Positions 17,160 to 25,737 of a stretch of DNA of 64,000 bases are shown piece after piece. Numbering within the stretch: position 1 is the stretch's first letter; every line of letters starts with the position of its first letter. The stretch lies in the NCBI GenBank assembly GCA_964497825.1, contig CAZCFA010000001.1:18678-82677 (forward strand), read 5' to 3'. A program made the translations under genes and the position numbers. Below the pieces are notes generated by a model. It saw only the letters and a program-made list of their open reading frames with translations. It ran no database searches and was not told the origin of the DNA. Source of the DNA: RHKX01 sp964497825 (lineage in GTDB: Bacteria > Actinomycetota > Thermoleophilia > Solirubrobacterales > 70-9).

Positions 17160-18562
17160 GCGAGCGCATCGGCGACATCGCGATCGTCCTGCACTCGCAC
17201 ATGCCCTACGTCGAGGGCTACGGGACCTACCCGTTCGGCGAGGAGTGGCTGTTCGACGCGGTGCTCCGCTCGCACCTGCCGGTGCTCGCCGTTGCCGCCG
17301 AGCTGACGATCAGCGTCACGCCGGTGCTCGCCGACCAGCTCGAGGACCCGGCGACGGCCGAGCGGCTGGTCGCGTTCGGCCGCGAGCTCCGGGTCCGATC
17401 GGCCGAGCTCGACGCCGCCGACGTCGAGCCCGAGCTGGCGCCGGCCTGCGTGGCGGAGGCGGTCCGCTACCGGGCCGCGCTCGCCGAGCTCGAGCGCTTC
17501 GGCGGCGACCCGCTCGCCGCCTTCGCGGCGGCCGAGCGCGAGGGCCGCATCGAGCTGCTCGCCTCGGCCGCGACCCACGCGGTGCTGCCGCTGCTCGCCA
17601 GCCGCGAGGGGCGGCTGCTGCAGCTCGACGCCGGGCTCGCCTCGCACCGGCGGCGGTTCGGCGAGCCGCGCGGCTTCTGGCTTCCCGAGTGCGCCTACGA
17701 GCCCGGGCTCGAGGACCCGCTGGCCGACTTCGGGATCGAGCACTTCTGCGTCGATCGCTCCGCCTACGAGCGCGCCGGCGAGGCGATGCGCCCGATCGCG
17801 GCCGGCACCGCCGTGGCCTTCCCGATCGACTGGGAGGCGATCTCGTGGCTGTGGTCGATGAGCGGCTACCCGTCCGATCCCGGCCACGCCGACTTCCACC
17901 GCAAGTCGCTGCGCGGTTGCCGTCCCTGGTCGATCGGCGGCGGGCCCTACGACCCGGCCGCCGCCGCCGCCCGGGCCCGGACGCAGGCGCGCGAGTTCGC
18001 CGCCGCCGCCGCCGCCCGGCTCGCCGCTCACCGCGACGCCGCCGGCGAGCCCGGCCTGATCACGTTCGCGGTCGACACCGAGCTGCTCGGACACTGGTGG
18101 TGGGAGGGGCCGCACTGGCTCGAGGAGGTGCTGCGGGCGCTGCCGGCGGCGGGGGTGCGGCCGCTGACGCTGTCGCGGGCCCGCGAGCAGCACGGCGCCG
18201 CCGCGCTCGAGCTGCGCCGCTCGAGCTGGGGCGCGGGCAAGGACCTGCGCACCTGGGACTCGCCCGCGGTCGCCGACCTCGCCTGGGCCGCGCGCAGCCT
18301 CGAGCTGCGGGTCCTGCGCGAGATCGGAGCCGGCCGGCTGCGCGGGCCGGCGCTGCTCCGTGCCGCCCGCGAGCTGCTCGCCGTGCAGTCGAGCGACTGG
18401 GCGTTCCTCGACTACACCCGGCAGGCCGGCGACTACCCGCTGGAGCGTGCCGTCACGCACTCACGAGCCCTGTTCGAGGCCATAGAATCGGGCGACGAGG
18501 CCGATCCCGCGCTGCGCAACCTCGCCCCCGACCTCTCGACCTCGCCGCTGCTCGAGCCATGA
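17156..18562 (+). CDS. GH57 alpha-1,4-glucan branching enzyme, Rv3031-like
   Basis: 468 residues. GH57 motifs in order: HSHMPYVEG near residue 14, WLPECAYEPGLED with the Glu nucleophile near residue 180, and FAVDTELLGHWWWEG with the Asp acid/base near residue 305. The C-terminal helical domain includes SSDWAFLDYTRQAGDYP, a block found in branching enzymes rather than amylopullulanases. It transfers alpha-1,4 segments to 6-OH positions, cytoplasmic. The TTG start overlaps the preceding stop (TTGA). Together with its neighbours it reproduces the order Rv3030-Rv3031-Rv3032. Confidence 0.9.
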   Translation: MSERIGDIAIVLHSHMPYVEGYGTYPFGEEWLFDAVLRSHLPVLAVAAELTISVTPVLADQLEDPATAERLVAFGRELRVRSAELDAADVEPELAPACVAEAVRYRAALAELERFGGDPLAAFAAAEREGRIELLASAATHAVLPLLASREGRLLQLDAGLASHRRRFGEPRGFWLPECAYEPGLEDPLADFGIEHFCVDRSAYERAGEAMRPIAAGTAVAFPIDWEAISWLWSMSGYPSDPGHADFHRKSLRGCRPWSIGGGPYDPAAAAARARTQAREFAAAAAARLAAHRDAAGEPGLITFAVDTELLGHWWWEGPHWLEEVLRALPAAGVRPLTLSRAREQHGAAALELRRSSWGAGKDLRTWDSPAVADLAWAARSLELRVLREIGAGRLRGPALLRAARELLAVQSSDWAFLDYTRQAGDYPLERAVTHSRALFEAIESGDEADPALRNLAPDLSTSPLLEP

Positions 18563-18593
18563 CCCGCAGGAACCGACCGCCACGGGGCGCCGC

Positions 18594-19799
18594 GTGAGCC
18601 GCGCGCTGATCCTCTCCTGGGAGTACCCGCCGTTGATCGAGGGCGGGCTCGCGCGCCACGTGCGCAAGCTCTCCGAGGGCCTCGTCGACCACGACGTCGA
18701 GGTCCACGTCCTCACCCGCGGCGGCGAGGAGTCCCCGGACGAGGAGGTCGTCGCCGGCGTCAACGTCCACCGCGTCCGCGAGCCCACCCGCCCCCGCGAC
18801 CTCGGCGAGTTCGTGACCTGGATCGAGCGCATGAACGCCGACATGCTCGCCGCCGGGGTCGAGCTCGGCGACCGCTGGGACTTCGACCTCGTCCACGGCC
18901 ACGACTGGCTCGTCGCCGCCGCCTGCGACCACCTCGCGCGCCGGTTCGGGGCGCCGCTGGTGACGACGATCCACGCGACCGAGCACGGTCGCCATCAGGG
19001 CTGGGTCGACAAGCACCCACAGTCCTACATCCACGGGGTCGAGCGCTGGATCACGAACCGCTCCGACCGGGTGATCACCTGCTCCTCCTACATGCGCGAG
19101 CAGGTCGCCGACATCTTCGCCGTCGCCGAGCAGCGGATCGTCGTCATCCCCAACGGCATCGACCCCGGCGACCTGCCCGCCGCCGGCCGCGACGAGCTCG
19201 CACGGCTGCGCGGCGAGTTCGCCGCCGCCGACGAACGGCTCGTCCTGCTGATCGGGCGCCTCGTCTACGAGAAGGGCTTCCAGATCGCGCTCGAGGCGAT
19301 GCCGGAGCTGATCGAGCGCGTGCCCGGCACCCGCTTTCTCGTCGCCGGCTCGGGCACCCACGAGGAGCAGCTGCGGGCGCAGGCGCGCGAGCTCGGCCTG
19401 ATTGAGCACGGAACCTTCCTCGGCTGGATCGGCGACGACGTCCTGCACCAGCTCTACCGGATCGCCGACGTCTGCGTGGTCCCCTCGATCTACGAGCCGT
19501 TCGGGCTTGTCGCGCTCGAGGCGATGGCCTCGGGCTGCCCCTGCATCGTCGCCGACACCGGCGGCCTGCGCGAGGTCGTCCCGCACGACGAGGTCGGGTT
19601 GCGCTTCCGCACCCGGGACCCCGAGGAGCTCGGTCGGATGATGGAGCGGGTGCTGACCGATGCGGCGCTCTGCGAGCGGCTCGTCGCCGAGGCCGCCGAG
19701 CACGTGCTGCGGTTCGACTGGGACGACGTCGCCGCCCGCACCGCGGCGGTCTACGCCGGGCTGCTGGCGCGGCGGCGCCGCGGCGCCGCGGCCCGCTGA
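18594..19799 (+). CDS. GT4 alpha-glucosyltransferase / glycogen-synthase type, Rv3032-like
   Basis: 401 residues with the two-domain GT-B fold. N-terminus SWEYPPLIEGGLARHVRKL; acceptor-side motif HGHDWLVAAAC; nucleotide-sugar domain begins LIGRLVYEKGFQIALEA, and the retaining-GT E-x7-E motif is YEPFGLVALEAMASGCP. The arrangement matches the mycobacterial alpha-1,4-glucosyltransferase Rv3032 that elongates methylglucose lipopolysaccharide. The GTG start is 31 bases after the GH57 gene. Product identity in this organism is inferred from gene order only. Confidence 0.88.
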   Translation: MSRALILSWEYPPLIEGGLARHVRKLSEGLVDHDVEVHVLTRGGEESPDEEVVAGVNVHRVREPTRPRDLGEFVTWIERMNADMLAAGVELGDRWDFDLVHGHDWLVAAACDHLARRFGAPLVTTIHATEHGRHQGWVDKHPQSYIHGVERWITNRSDRVITCSSYMREQVADIFAVAEQRIVVIPNGIDPGDLPAAGRDELARLRGEFAAADERLVLLIGRLVYEKGFQIALEAMPELIERVPGTRFLVAGSGTHEEQLRAQARELGLIEHGTFLGWIGDDVLHQLYRIADVCVVPSIYEPFGLVALEAMASGCPCIVADTGGLREVVPHDEVGLRFRTRDPEELGRMMERVLTDAALCERLVAEAAEHVLRFDWDDVAARTAAVYAGLLARRRRGAAAR

Positions 19800-19811
19800 G
19801 GCGGTTCACGC

Positions 19812-19840
19812 TTGCGCGCCATCGACTTTTCGTCAATAAT
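19812..19840 (+). promoter_or_regulatory. Promoter, leaderless, for the secreted copper-type protein
   Basis: -35 TTGCGC (19812-19817), 17-base spacer, -10 AATAAT (19835-19840). The ATG at 19848 begins 7 bases later, where transcription should start, and no ribosome site fits between. Confidence 0.6.
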
Positions 19841-19847
19841 CGTGCCG

Positions 19848-21554
19848 ATGTCTCGTCGCGCCCTGGGAGGGTTGCTCGCGCTCTGCTGCCTGATGCTGGT
19901 CGGATCGGCGCCCGCGACCGCGTCCGCGAAGAAGAAGCCGAAGGACCCGGTGCTGAAGCCGGCGACCTACCCCGACATGACCACCTACCAGTGCCGGACC
20001 GACGCGATCCCGATTCATCCGGGCCAGAACGTCAACGACTTCACGGTGACCAGGACCTGCCCCAATGCGGTCAAGGTCAGCGGACCCGGCGACGCCTCGA
20101 TCTTCAACGCGGGCTCGACCGCGGAGGGCTACATAACCCGGTTCAAGCCGAGCATGGTCGAGGTCCACCCCGACGGCTCGGTCACGACCCCGAGCGTCTG
20201 GGACCTGCACCTCCATCACGTCGTCTGGCTGCGCGGCGGCAGCGGGCCGACCTTCGCCTCGGGCGAGGAGAAGACGGTCGCGATGGAGCCGCAGGGCTAC
20301 GGGATCAAGGTCAAGGCGACCGAGAACTGGGGTCTGAACCAGATGATCCACAACCTCAACGCCAGCGACGGGCGCTCGGTCTACATCACCTGGGAGATCG
20401 ACTGGGTCCCGGAGACGACCCCGGCCCGGACCGACATCGAGGACGTCACCGTGCGCTGGCTCGACGTCGCCGGCCTGCCGCAGATCTACCCGGTTTTCGA
20501 CGCCGAGAAGGGCTATGACCTCGACGGCGACGGCAAGTGGACGTTCCCCGACGACGTCCCGACCGACCCCTCGGCGCCGGGCTACGAGGAGCGCGGCAAG
20601 ATCAGCCAGGCGCGCCAGTGGACCGTGCCCGCGAGCGGCGCCACGCTCGTGTTCACCGCCGGCCACATGCACCCGGGCGGGCTCCGGGTCATGCTCAAGG
20701 CCGGTCGCGACGGTCCCGACGAGGGCACCGTCCCCGGCGACAGCGCCGGCGAGGTGAAGCGCCTGTTCCGATCCGACGCCCGCTACTACGAGCCCGCCGG
20801 CGCGGTCAGCTGGGACGTCGCGATCGAGGCGACCGCCCGCGACTGGCGGATCCGGCTCAAGCCCGGCGACCGGGTCTGGATCAACGTCACCTACAAGGTC
20901 AAGCGCGCCTCCTGGTACGAGTCGATGGGGATCATGCCGCTGTCGTGGACGCCGAGCCCGGATGCGGCCGCGCGCGACCCCTGGGAGGACGGCGGCGAGG
21001 TCAAGGCGATGTACAAGCGCGGCGGCGTCCTCACCCACCGCCGGCTGAAGGAGAACATCGACTTCAAGGCCCGCAAGAACCTCGGCCTGCCCGACCCGCG
21101 CGACCTTCGCGCCGGCCGTCCGGTGCCGCAGGCGGGGATCCCGATCCGCAGCTTCTTCAACACGATCGGCGGCTTCTCCGCCGTCCGTGGCTTCCCGGCG
21201 AGCCAGATGCGGCCGCCGACGATCGCGTCCGGCCAGACGGTGACGTTCGAGAACCAGGACGCGCTCGCCGGCACCCCGAACAGCGCCCAGGCCTGGCACT
21301 CGATCACCTCCTGCCGCGCTCCCTGCAACAAGGGCACCGGGATCGGCTACCCGCTGGCGAACGGGCCGATCAAGTTCGACTCCGGCCAGCTCGGCTACGG
21401 CCGCGGGACCAGCGCCGGCGTCACGACCGGGGACAACACCTACACGACGCCGCCGCTGACGACGAGCCCGACCGCGAACAAGCGCGGCACCACCTACACC
21501 TACTTCTGCCGGATCCACCCCTACATGCGGGGCTCGATCCGGGTCGTCGACTAG
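19848..21554 (+). CDS. Secreted protein: SURNod19/monooxygenase-like N-terminal part plus C-terminal cupredoxin
   Basis: 568 residues. A Sec signal peptide (basic MSRRALGG, hydrophobic core, APATASA cleavage region) is followed by a basic linker. Residues about 95-370 carry LHLHHVVWL and AGHMHPGGLRVML, the paired His motifs seen in SURNod19-like and PHM-type copper folds. The C-terminal about 130 residues form a cupredoxin-like domain with candidate type-1 copper ligands His (AWHSITSC), Cys-His-Met (YFCRIHPYM). Predicted extracytoplasmic copper redox protein or monooxygenase; substrate unknown. The TTG 36 bases upstream is rejected because it lies in the -35. The stop overlaps the convergent acyltransferase gene by 4 bases. 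Confidence 0.7.
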   Translation: MSRRALGGLLALCCLMLVGSAPATASAKKKPKDPVLKPATYPDMTTYQCRTDAIPIHPGQNVNDFTVTRTCPNAVKVSGPGDASIFNAGSTAEGYITRFKPSMVEVHPDGSVTTPSVWDLHLHHVVWLRGGSGPTFASGEEKTVAMEPQGYGIKVKATENWGLNQMIHNLNASDGRSVYITWEIDWVPETTPARTDIEDVTVRWLDVAGLPQIYPVFDAEKGYDLDGDGKWTFPDDVPTDPSAPGYEERGKISQARQWTVPASGATLVFTAGHMHPGGLRVMLKAGRDGPDEGTVPGDSAGEVKRLFRSDARYYEPAGAVSWDVAIEATARDWRIRLKPGDRVWINVTYKVKRASWYESMGIMPLSWTPSPDAAARDPWEDGGEVKAMYKRGGVLTHRRLKENIDFKARKNLGLPDPRDLRAGRPVPQAGIPIRSFFNTIGGFSAVRGFPASQMRPPTIASGQTVTFENQDALAGTPNSAQAWHSITSCRAPCNKGTGIGYPLANGPIKFDSGQLGYGRGTSAGVTTGDNTYTTPPLTTSPTANKRGTTYTYFCRIHPYMRGSIRVVD

Positions 21555-22294
21555 CGCGGGCCCGCGGGCCCGTAGTCGGCGGGCTCGACCGGGTCCGGCC
21601 AGCGCAGGCGCTCGGGCGCGGGCCGCATCCGCACGACCCGCGCCGGCGCCCCGGCGGCGACCGCGTTGGCGGGGATGTCGCGGGTGACGACCGCGCCGGC
21701 GCCGATGATCGCGTTGTCGCCGACGGTGACGCCGCGGAGGATCTGGGCGCCGTAGCCGATCCAGACGTTGGCGCCGACGACGACGTCGCGCTTGTAGATC
21801 CCCTGCAGCCGGATCGGCCGCTCGGGGTCGGTGACGACGTGGTCGAAGTCGATCAGCATCACCCGGTCGGCGACCACGCACTGCTCGCCGATCGCGACCC
21901 GCTGGTAGGCGGAGATCGTGCAGTCCTGGCCGAGCACGGTCTTCGCCCCGATCTCGACGCTGCCCTCGTGGCAGCGGATCTTGGTCCCGGCGCCGATCCA
22001 GGCGAAGCGGCCGAAGCGGATCACGCCGCGGCGGCCGATCTGCAGCTGCAGGCGCGGGCCGAGAAAGAGCATGCCGTCGGTACGCCAGCGGTGGCCGGCG
22101 ACGGTCAGCCAGCGCCGGGCGAGGAAGCGGGCGAGCAGCAGCGCGTACTTGGCGTCGAGCATCCCGTGCGAGGCCGCGAACCCAAGCGCCGCCAGGCCGC
22201 GGGCCGGCGGGCCGCCGCGGCCGTCCGCCCCCGGCGCGGCCGCGGAACCGTCGGTGGCGGGACGCGGATGCTCTGTCAGCGCCGGCGAGCGCAC
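21551..22294 (-). CDS. Left-handed beta-helix (hexapeptide) acyltransferase
   Basis: 247 residues. After a variable 60-residue leader with GLAALGFAASHG, the protein shows hexapeptide turns typical of LbH acyltransferases: IGAGTKIRC, IGAKTVLGQDCTISA, VVVGANVWIGYGAQILRGVTVGDNAIIGAGAVV. The histidine in LIDFDHVV may be the catalytic base. Such enzymes O-acetylate or N-acylate sugars; the exact acceptor cannot be read. It faces away from meaB (108-bp gap), and an earlier GlnAc-transferase-type assignment cannot be supported. Confidence 0.85.
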   Translation of the reverse strand: MRSPALTEHPRPATDGSAAAPGADGRGGPPARGLAALGFAASHGMLDAKYALLLARFLARRWLTVAGHRWRTDGMLFLGPRLQLQIGRRGVIRFGRFAWIGAGTKIRCHEGSVEIGAKTVLGQDCTISAYQRVAIGEQCVVADRVMLIDFDHVVTDPERPIRLQGIYKRDVVVGANVWIGYGAQILRGVTVGDNAIIGAGAVVTRDIPANAVAAGAPARVVRMRPAPERLRWPDPVEPADYGPAGPR

Positions 22295-22388
22295 GGGCCG
22301 GGATCATAGGTCGGCGCGGCGCCGCCCCGGCGCGTCCGTCCACCGGCGCGGCCGCGCCGCCCCGGCGTGGCCGCCCACCGCCGTGGCA

Positions 22389-22394
22389 TAGTCC
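22389..22394 (+). promoter_or_regulatory. -10-like element of meaB
   Basis: TAGTCC, 8 bases before ATG 22403; a leaderless transcript is likely. No convincing -35. Confidence 0.4.
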
Positions 22395-22402
22395 GCCGCC
22401 CG

Positions 22403-23353
22403 ATGAGCGCAGCGTCCGATCTCGTCCCCCGGCTGCTCGATGGCGACAAGCGCGCGCTCGCGCGGGCGATCTCGCTGATCGAGAACGGCGATCCGGCTGG
22501 CGCCGAGGTCGTGGCCGAGCTCTACCCGCGCACCGGCTCGGCGCGGGTGGTCGGCATCACCGGGCCGCCCGGCGTCGGCAAGAGCACGCTGATCGGGGCG
22601 CTGGTGGGGGCGCTGCGCGAGCGCGACCGCCGCGTCGGCGTGCTCTCGATCGACCCCTCGAGCCCGTTCACGCGCGGGGCGCTGCTCGGCGACCGGATCC
22701 GCCTCTCCGAGCACTTCCTCGACGACGGCGTCTTCATCCGCTCGATGGCCAGCCGCGGCGCTCTCGGCGGCCTCGCCGAGGCGTCGTTGCAGGCGGCGCT
22801 CGTGATCGATGCCGCGGGAGCGGAGGACGTCCTGCTCGAGACCGTCGGCGTCGGCCAGGCCGAGATCGACATCGTCGACCACGCCGACACCGTGGTGCTG
22901 ACGCTGATGCCGGGATCGGGCGATTCGATCCAGGCGCTGAAGGCGGGCGTGATGGAGATCCCCGACGTGATCGTCGTCAACAAGGCCGAGCATCCGCTCG
23001 CGGACACGATGGTGCGCGAGGTGCGGACGGCGCTCTCGCTCGGCCCGAAGGGCGAATGGAAGGTGCCGATCGTCAAGACGGTGGCGTCGAAGGGCGAGGG
23101 CATCGACGAGCTGCTCGACGCGATCGAGCGCCACCGCGCCCGGATCGAGGAAACCGGCACGCTGGCGGAGCGGCGGGCGCGCAACCTCCGCAACGAGGTG
23201 CTGGCGCTGGCGGCGGCGCGGATGCGGCGCCGGCTCGAGCTCAGGGTGGGGGAGGACCCTGAGGTCGCGGCGCTGCTCGAGCGCGTCACCAGCCGCGAGA
23301 TCGATCCGGCCACCGCCGCCGGCAGGTTGCTAGAACTCGGCGAGGATGGCTGA
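22403..23353 (+). CDS. meaB: MeaB/ArgK-family GTPase chaperone of B12-dependent acyl-CoA mutases
   Basis: 316 residues. G1 loop is GITGPPGVGKSTLIGAL near residue 50; SIDPSSPFTRGALLGDRIRL and FIRSMASRGALGGL are diagnostic of MeaB; ETVGVGQAEIDIVDHADT and VVNKAEHPLA complete the GTPase motifs. It loads and protects the cobalamin of methylmalonyl- or isobutyryl-CoA mutase. Its client subunits are probably the mutase genes at 37394-39007 and 39952-40356, 14 kb away. Its stop overlaps the next gene, so it is in one operon with the PRC-barrel gene. Confidence 0.93.
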   Translation: MSAASDLVPRLLDGDKRALARAISLIENGDPAGAEVVAELYPRTGSARVVGITGPPGVGKSTLIGALVGALRERDRRVGVLSIDPSSPFTRGALLGDRIRLSEHFLDDGVFIRSMASRGALGGLAEASLQAALVIDAAGAEDVLLETVGVGQAEIDIVDHADTVVLTLMPGSGDSIQALKAGVMEIPDVIVVNKAEHPLADTMVREVRTALSLGPKGEWKVPIVKTVASKGEGIDELLDAIERHRARIEETGTLAERRARNLRNEVLALAAARMRRRLELRVGEDPEVAALLERVTSREIDPATAAGRLLELGEDG

Positions 23354-23795
23354 GCAGTCCGAGGCGGCCGCCGCGGAGCCGGCGGAGAGCAGCGACGGCG
23401 AGCGCGGCTGGCTCGCCGAGCGCGAGGGGATCGACGCCGCGCGCGCCTGCGTCGGCGCGAAGCTCGACGACTCGGGCGGCAGCTCGGTCGGCAGGGTCGA
23501 GGCGGTGCTGGTCGACGCCGCCGACGGCGCCCCGACCTGGCTCGTCGTCCGGCTCGGCCGGTTCGGCAGGCGCGCCGCCGTTCCCTTCGACTACACGGCC
23601 GCCGGGGCCGGCCGCGTCTGGACCCCGTTCGCGCGCGAGACGATCCGCGCCGCCTCCGAGATCGACCCCGTCGCCGGCTTCAGCGTCGCCGACGAGCGCG
23701 CGCTCGCCGACCACTACGGGGTGCCCGCGGGCAGCGGCCGGCTCGCCGCGATCGCCGGCCGCGGCGAGGAGGTCCCGGGCTCAGTCCCCGCTTGA
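23346..23795 (+). CDS. PRC-barrel domain protein
   Basis: 149 residues. Residues about 30-110 form one PRC-barrel: GAKLDDSGGSSVGRVEAVLVD, then PTWLVVRLGRFGRRAAVPF and GRVWTPFARETI. It resembles the barrel of the protein at 24577-25665, including the following ADHYGVP/RSHYAAN helix, so the two are paralogues. PRC-barrels mediate RNA or protein contacts in RimM and photosynthetic reaction centres; here the role is unknown. ATG overlaps the meaB stop. The 3' end overlaps the convergent coiled-coil gene by 15 bases. Confidence 0.8.
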   Translation: MAEQSEAAAAEPAESSDGERGWLAEREGIDAARACVGAKLDDSGGSSVGRVEAVLVDAADGAPTWLVVRLGRFGRRAAVPFDYTAAGAGRVWTPFARETIRAASEIDPVAGFSVADERALADHYGVPAGSGRLAAIAGRGEEVPGSVPA

Positions 23796-24254
23796 GCCCT
23801 CGCCCTCCGGCGCCGCCTCGGCCTCCTCGATCTCCTCGGCGTAGCTCCGTTCGAGGGTCTGCGTCGCCATCTCGATCGCCGCCAGCACCTCGTCGAGCTC
23901 GGCGAGCTGGCGCCCGACCGACGGGTCGGGCTCGCCCGCGCCCTCCGTCGTCGCCGGCTCCGATTCAAGCTTCGCTCGCGGCTCGAGCGCGTCCTCGGTC
24001 GCCGGCGCTCCCGGCTCCGGCTCGCCCCGCTCGGGTGCGAGCGCCGCGCGCAGCTCGCCCAGCGTCCGGTCGTGCTGGGCGAAGGCGAGCCACAGCGCCG
24101 CGATGTCGCGGCGCAGCTCATCGAGCTCGGCATCGCGGGCGTCGAGCTCGCTCGCGCGCGCTTCGAGCGCCTGCTCGACGTCCGCTCGCTTGTAGCCGAG
24201 CAGGCGCCGCCGCATCCGTGGCGCGCCCGCCGCCGTCTCGTCGGTCTCGCTCAC
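23781..24254 (-). CDS. Small DivIVA-like coiled-coil protein
   Basis: About 157 residues from GTG 24254 (an upstream TTG/ATG at 24278 is possible). The motif LLGYKRADVEQALEARASEL matches the DivIVA-type N-terminal signature that precedes a coiled coil, and heptad-like DARDAELDELRRDIAALW follows. A disordered Glu/Pro/Ala linker separates a second helix (GRQLAELDEVLAAIEMATQT). Probable role in organising polar or septal membrane. It lies between two PRC-barrel genes on the opposite strand. Confidence 0.7.
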   Translation of the reverse strand: MSETDETAAGAPRMRRRLLGYKRADVEQALEARASELDARDAELDELRRDIAALWLAFAQHDRTLGELRAALAPERGEPEPGAPATEDALEPRAKLESEPATTEGAGEPDPSVGRQLAELDEVLAAIEMATQTLERSYAEEIEEAEAAPEGEGSSGD

Positions 24255-24287
24255 CCTGGAGCGAGTATAGGAGCGCACGGCGAGCCG

Positions 24288-24476
24288 TCAGGCGCGCTTC
24301 GCGGGCAGCTGGGCGCTGATCCGGCAGAAGCTCTCCGCCGCGGCCGGGTCGTTGACCTTCCAGGAGCCCGGCAGCGTGATGCCGGCCGCTCGGTGGGGGA
24401 CGGCGCTGCCCACCGGAGAGGTCGCCGACTGGCCCCGGAGCCCGACGGTGGCGTCGCCCGCGGCGGCTTCAGGCAC
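24288..24476 (-). CDS. Small hypothetical ORF, possibly a gene fragment
   Basis: 62 codons from GTG 24476. Almost every codon ends in G or C, as in true genes here, and the sequence ends GSWKVNDPAAAESFCRISAQ plus a basic tail. I recognise no domain; it may be the remnant of a larger exported protein. It sits in an otherwise empty 322-bp spacer just upstream of the DivIVA-like gene and reads in the same direction. Confidence 0.3.
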   Translation of the reverse strand: MPEAAAGDATVGLRGQSATSPVGSAVPHRAAGITLPGSWKVNDPAAAESFCRISAQLPAKRA

Positions 24477-24576
24477 GTTCCGGGGCCGTTTGCTCGTAGC
24501 CGGCACGCGGGACGGGTGGTAACGTGCCGCGACGCGGGTTGGCTGCTGGATGCCCGCCCGGAGGATGACAGGACGG

Positions 24577-25665
24577 ATGATGGCCGCGGCCGAGTTGCGT
24601 GGGGGAGGCAAACCGAAGCTGAACGAGGCGCTCGGCTGGATCGGCTCGCGCGTCGACGACATCTACGGCACCGGCGTCGGCCGCCTCGAGGACGTCTGGA
24701 TCGACCCCGGAACCGGCGCGCCGCGCTGGCTGCTGGTCAAGGAGGGCCGGTTCGGCGGCCGCAGCACGCTGATCCCGTTCGAGGACGCCACCGCCGGCGC
24801 CGGCCACGTCTGGGTTCCCTACGAGCGCGACGTCGTTGGCGCCGCGCCCGAGATCGAGCCCGGCGCGCCGCTCACCCAGCAGGTCGAGGCGGCGCTGCGG
24901 AGCCATTACGCCGCCAACGTGCCGAGCTCGATCTCCTACGGGTCGGGTGGCCGGTCCGAGCAGGCGCCGTCCGAGCGCCGGCGCGGATCGTCGATCGGGA
25001 CCGCGACGATCCGCTTCGACCCGCCGCCGGAGCCGGGTTCCGCCGAGCCGTTCTCGTCGGGGCGAGCGGACCGCGAGCGCCAGCCGCCGCCGCAACCACC
25101 GATGATCCGCGGACCTCGAGCCGACCGGCGGGTGGGTGAAGCGGATGAGGACGAGGAGGCTTTCACGCCGCGGCTGCCGCAACGACCGGCGCCGCCGATC
25201 GCGGCTCCCGACCCGCGGAGCGCCTGGGCCGAACCGGGGCCGGTCGATGCCGGGCGGCAGGGCGAGCCGCCGCAGCCCTCATGGGCGGGCGCCTACGCGC
25301 CGCCGCAGGCCGAACGCGGCCGTGCACCGCAGCCCGGCGATCACGGGGTGACGCAACCGCGGCGCGACTACGGGCAGCAGCCGCCGCGCGCGTACGCGCC
25401 TCCGCAACGCGACTACGGGCCGCCGGAGCAGGCGCCGCCGCCGCGGGGCTACGCGGCGCCCGCCGGGCCGCGGCAGCCCGTCGGCGGCTGGCAGCGGCCC
25501 GCGCCCGATCCCGCCCAGGGGCCGGTCGATCAGCTCCGGGCGCTCGCCGCGGCCGGCCGCAGCCACTACGTCGAGATCGAGCTCAGCGGTGAGCTGACGA
25601 TCCGCGGCGAGCTGCGGGCCATCCGCGTCACCCCCCGCGGCGTCGAGCACGACGACCGCCGCTAG
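24577..25665 (+). CDS. PRC-barrel protein with long Pro/Gln/Tyr-rich linker
   Basis: About 362 residues. A PRC-barrel occupies residues about 15-110 (WIGSRVDDIYGTGVGRLEDV, then GAPRWLLVKEGRFGGRSTLI). A roughly 180-residue disordered region follows, rich in Pro, Arg and Tyr with repeated YAPPQ/RDYGPP-type segments, then a compact C-terminal unit (SHYVEIELSGELTIRGELRA). Candidate starts are ATG 24550, 24565, 24577 and 24580; a GGAGG (24560-24564) best serves the later two. A -10-like TAACGT is at 24520. Function unknown; disorder plus small folded ends suggests a scaffold. Confidence 0.7.
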   Translation: MMAAAELRGGGKPKLNEALGWIGSRVDDIYGTGVGRLEDVWIDPGTGAPRWLLVKEGRFGGRSTLIPFEDATAGAGHVWVPYERDVVGAAPEIEPGAPLTQQVEAALRSHYAANVPSSISYGSGGRSEQAPSERRRGSSIGTATIRFDPPPEPGSAEPFSSGRADRERQPPPQPPMIRGPRADRRVGEADEDEEAFTPRLPQRPAPPIAAPDPRSAWAEPGPVDAGRQGEPPQPSWAGAYAPPQAERGRAPQPGDHGVTQPRRDYGQQPPRAYAPPQRDYGPPEQAPPPRGYAAPAGPRQPVGGWQRPAPDPAQGPVDQLRALAAAGRSHYVEIELSGELTIRGELRAIRVTPRGVEHDDRR

Positions 25666-25737
25666 CCGCCGCGGTTCCAAGAAGCGGTCGGGCCGGCCGG
25701 TCAGGGCGGTGACGGCGCCGGTACAGCCGTTGTCGGC

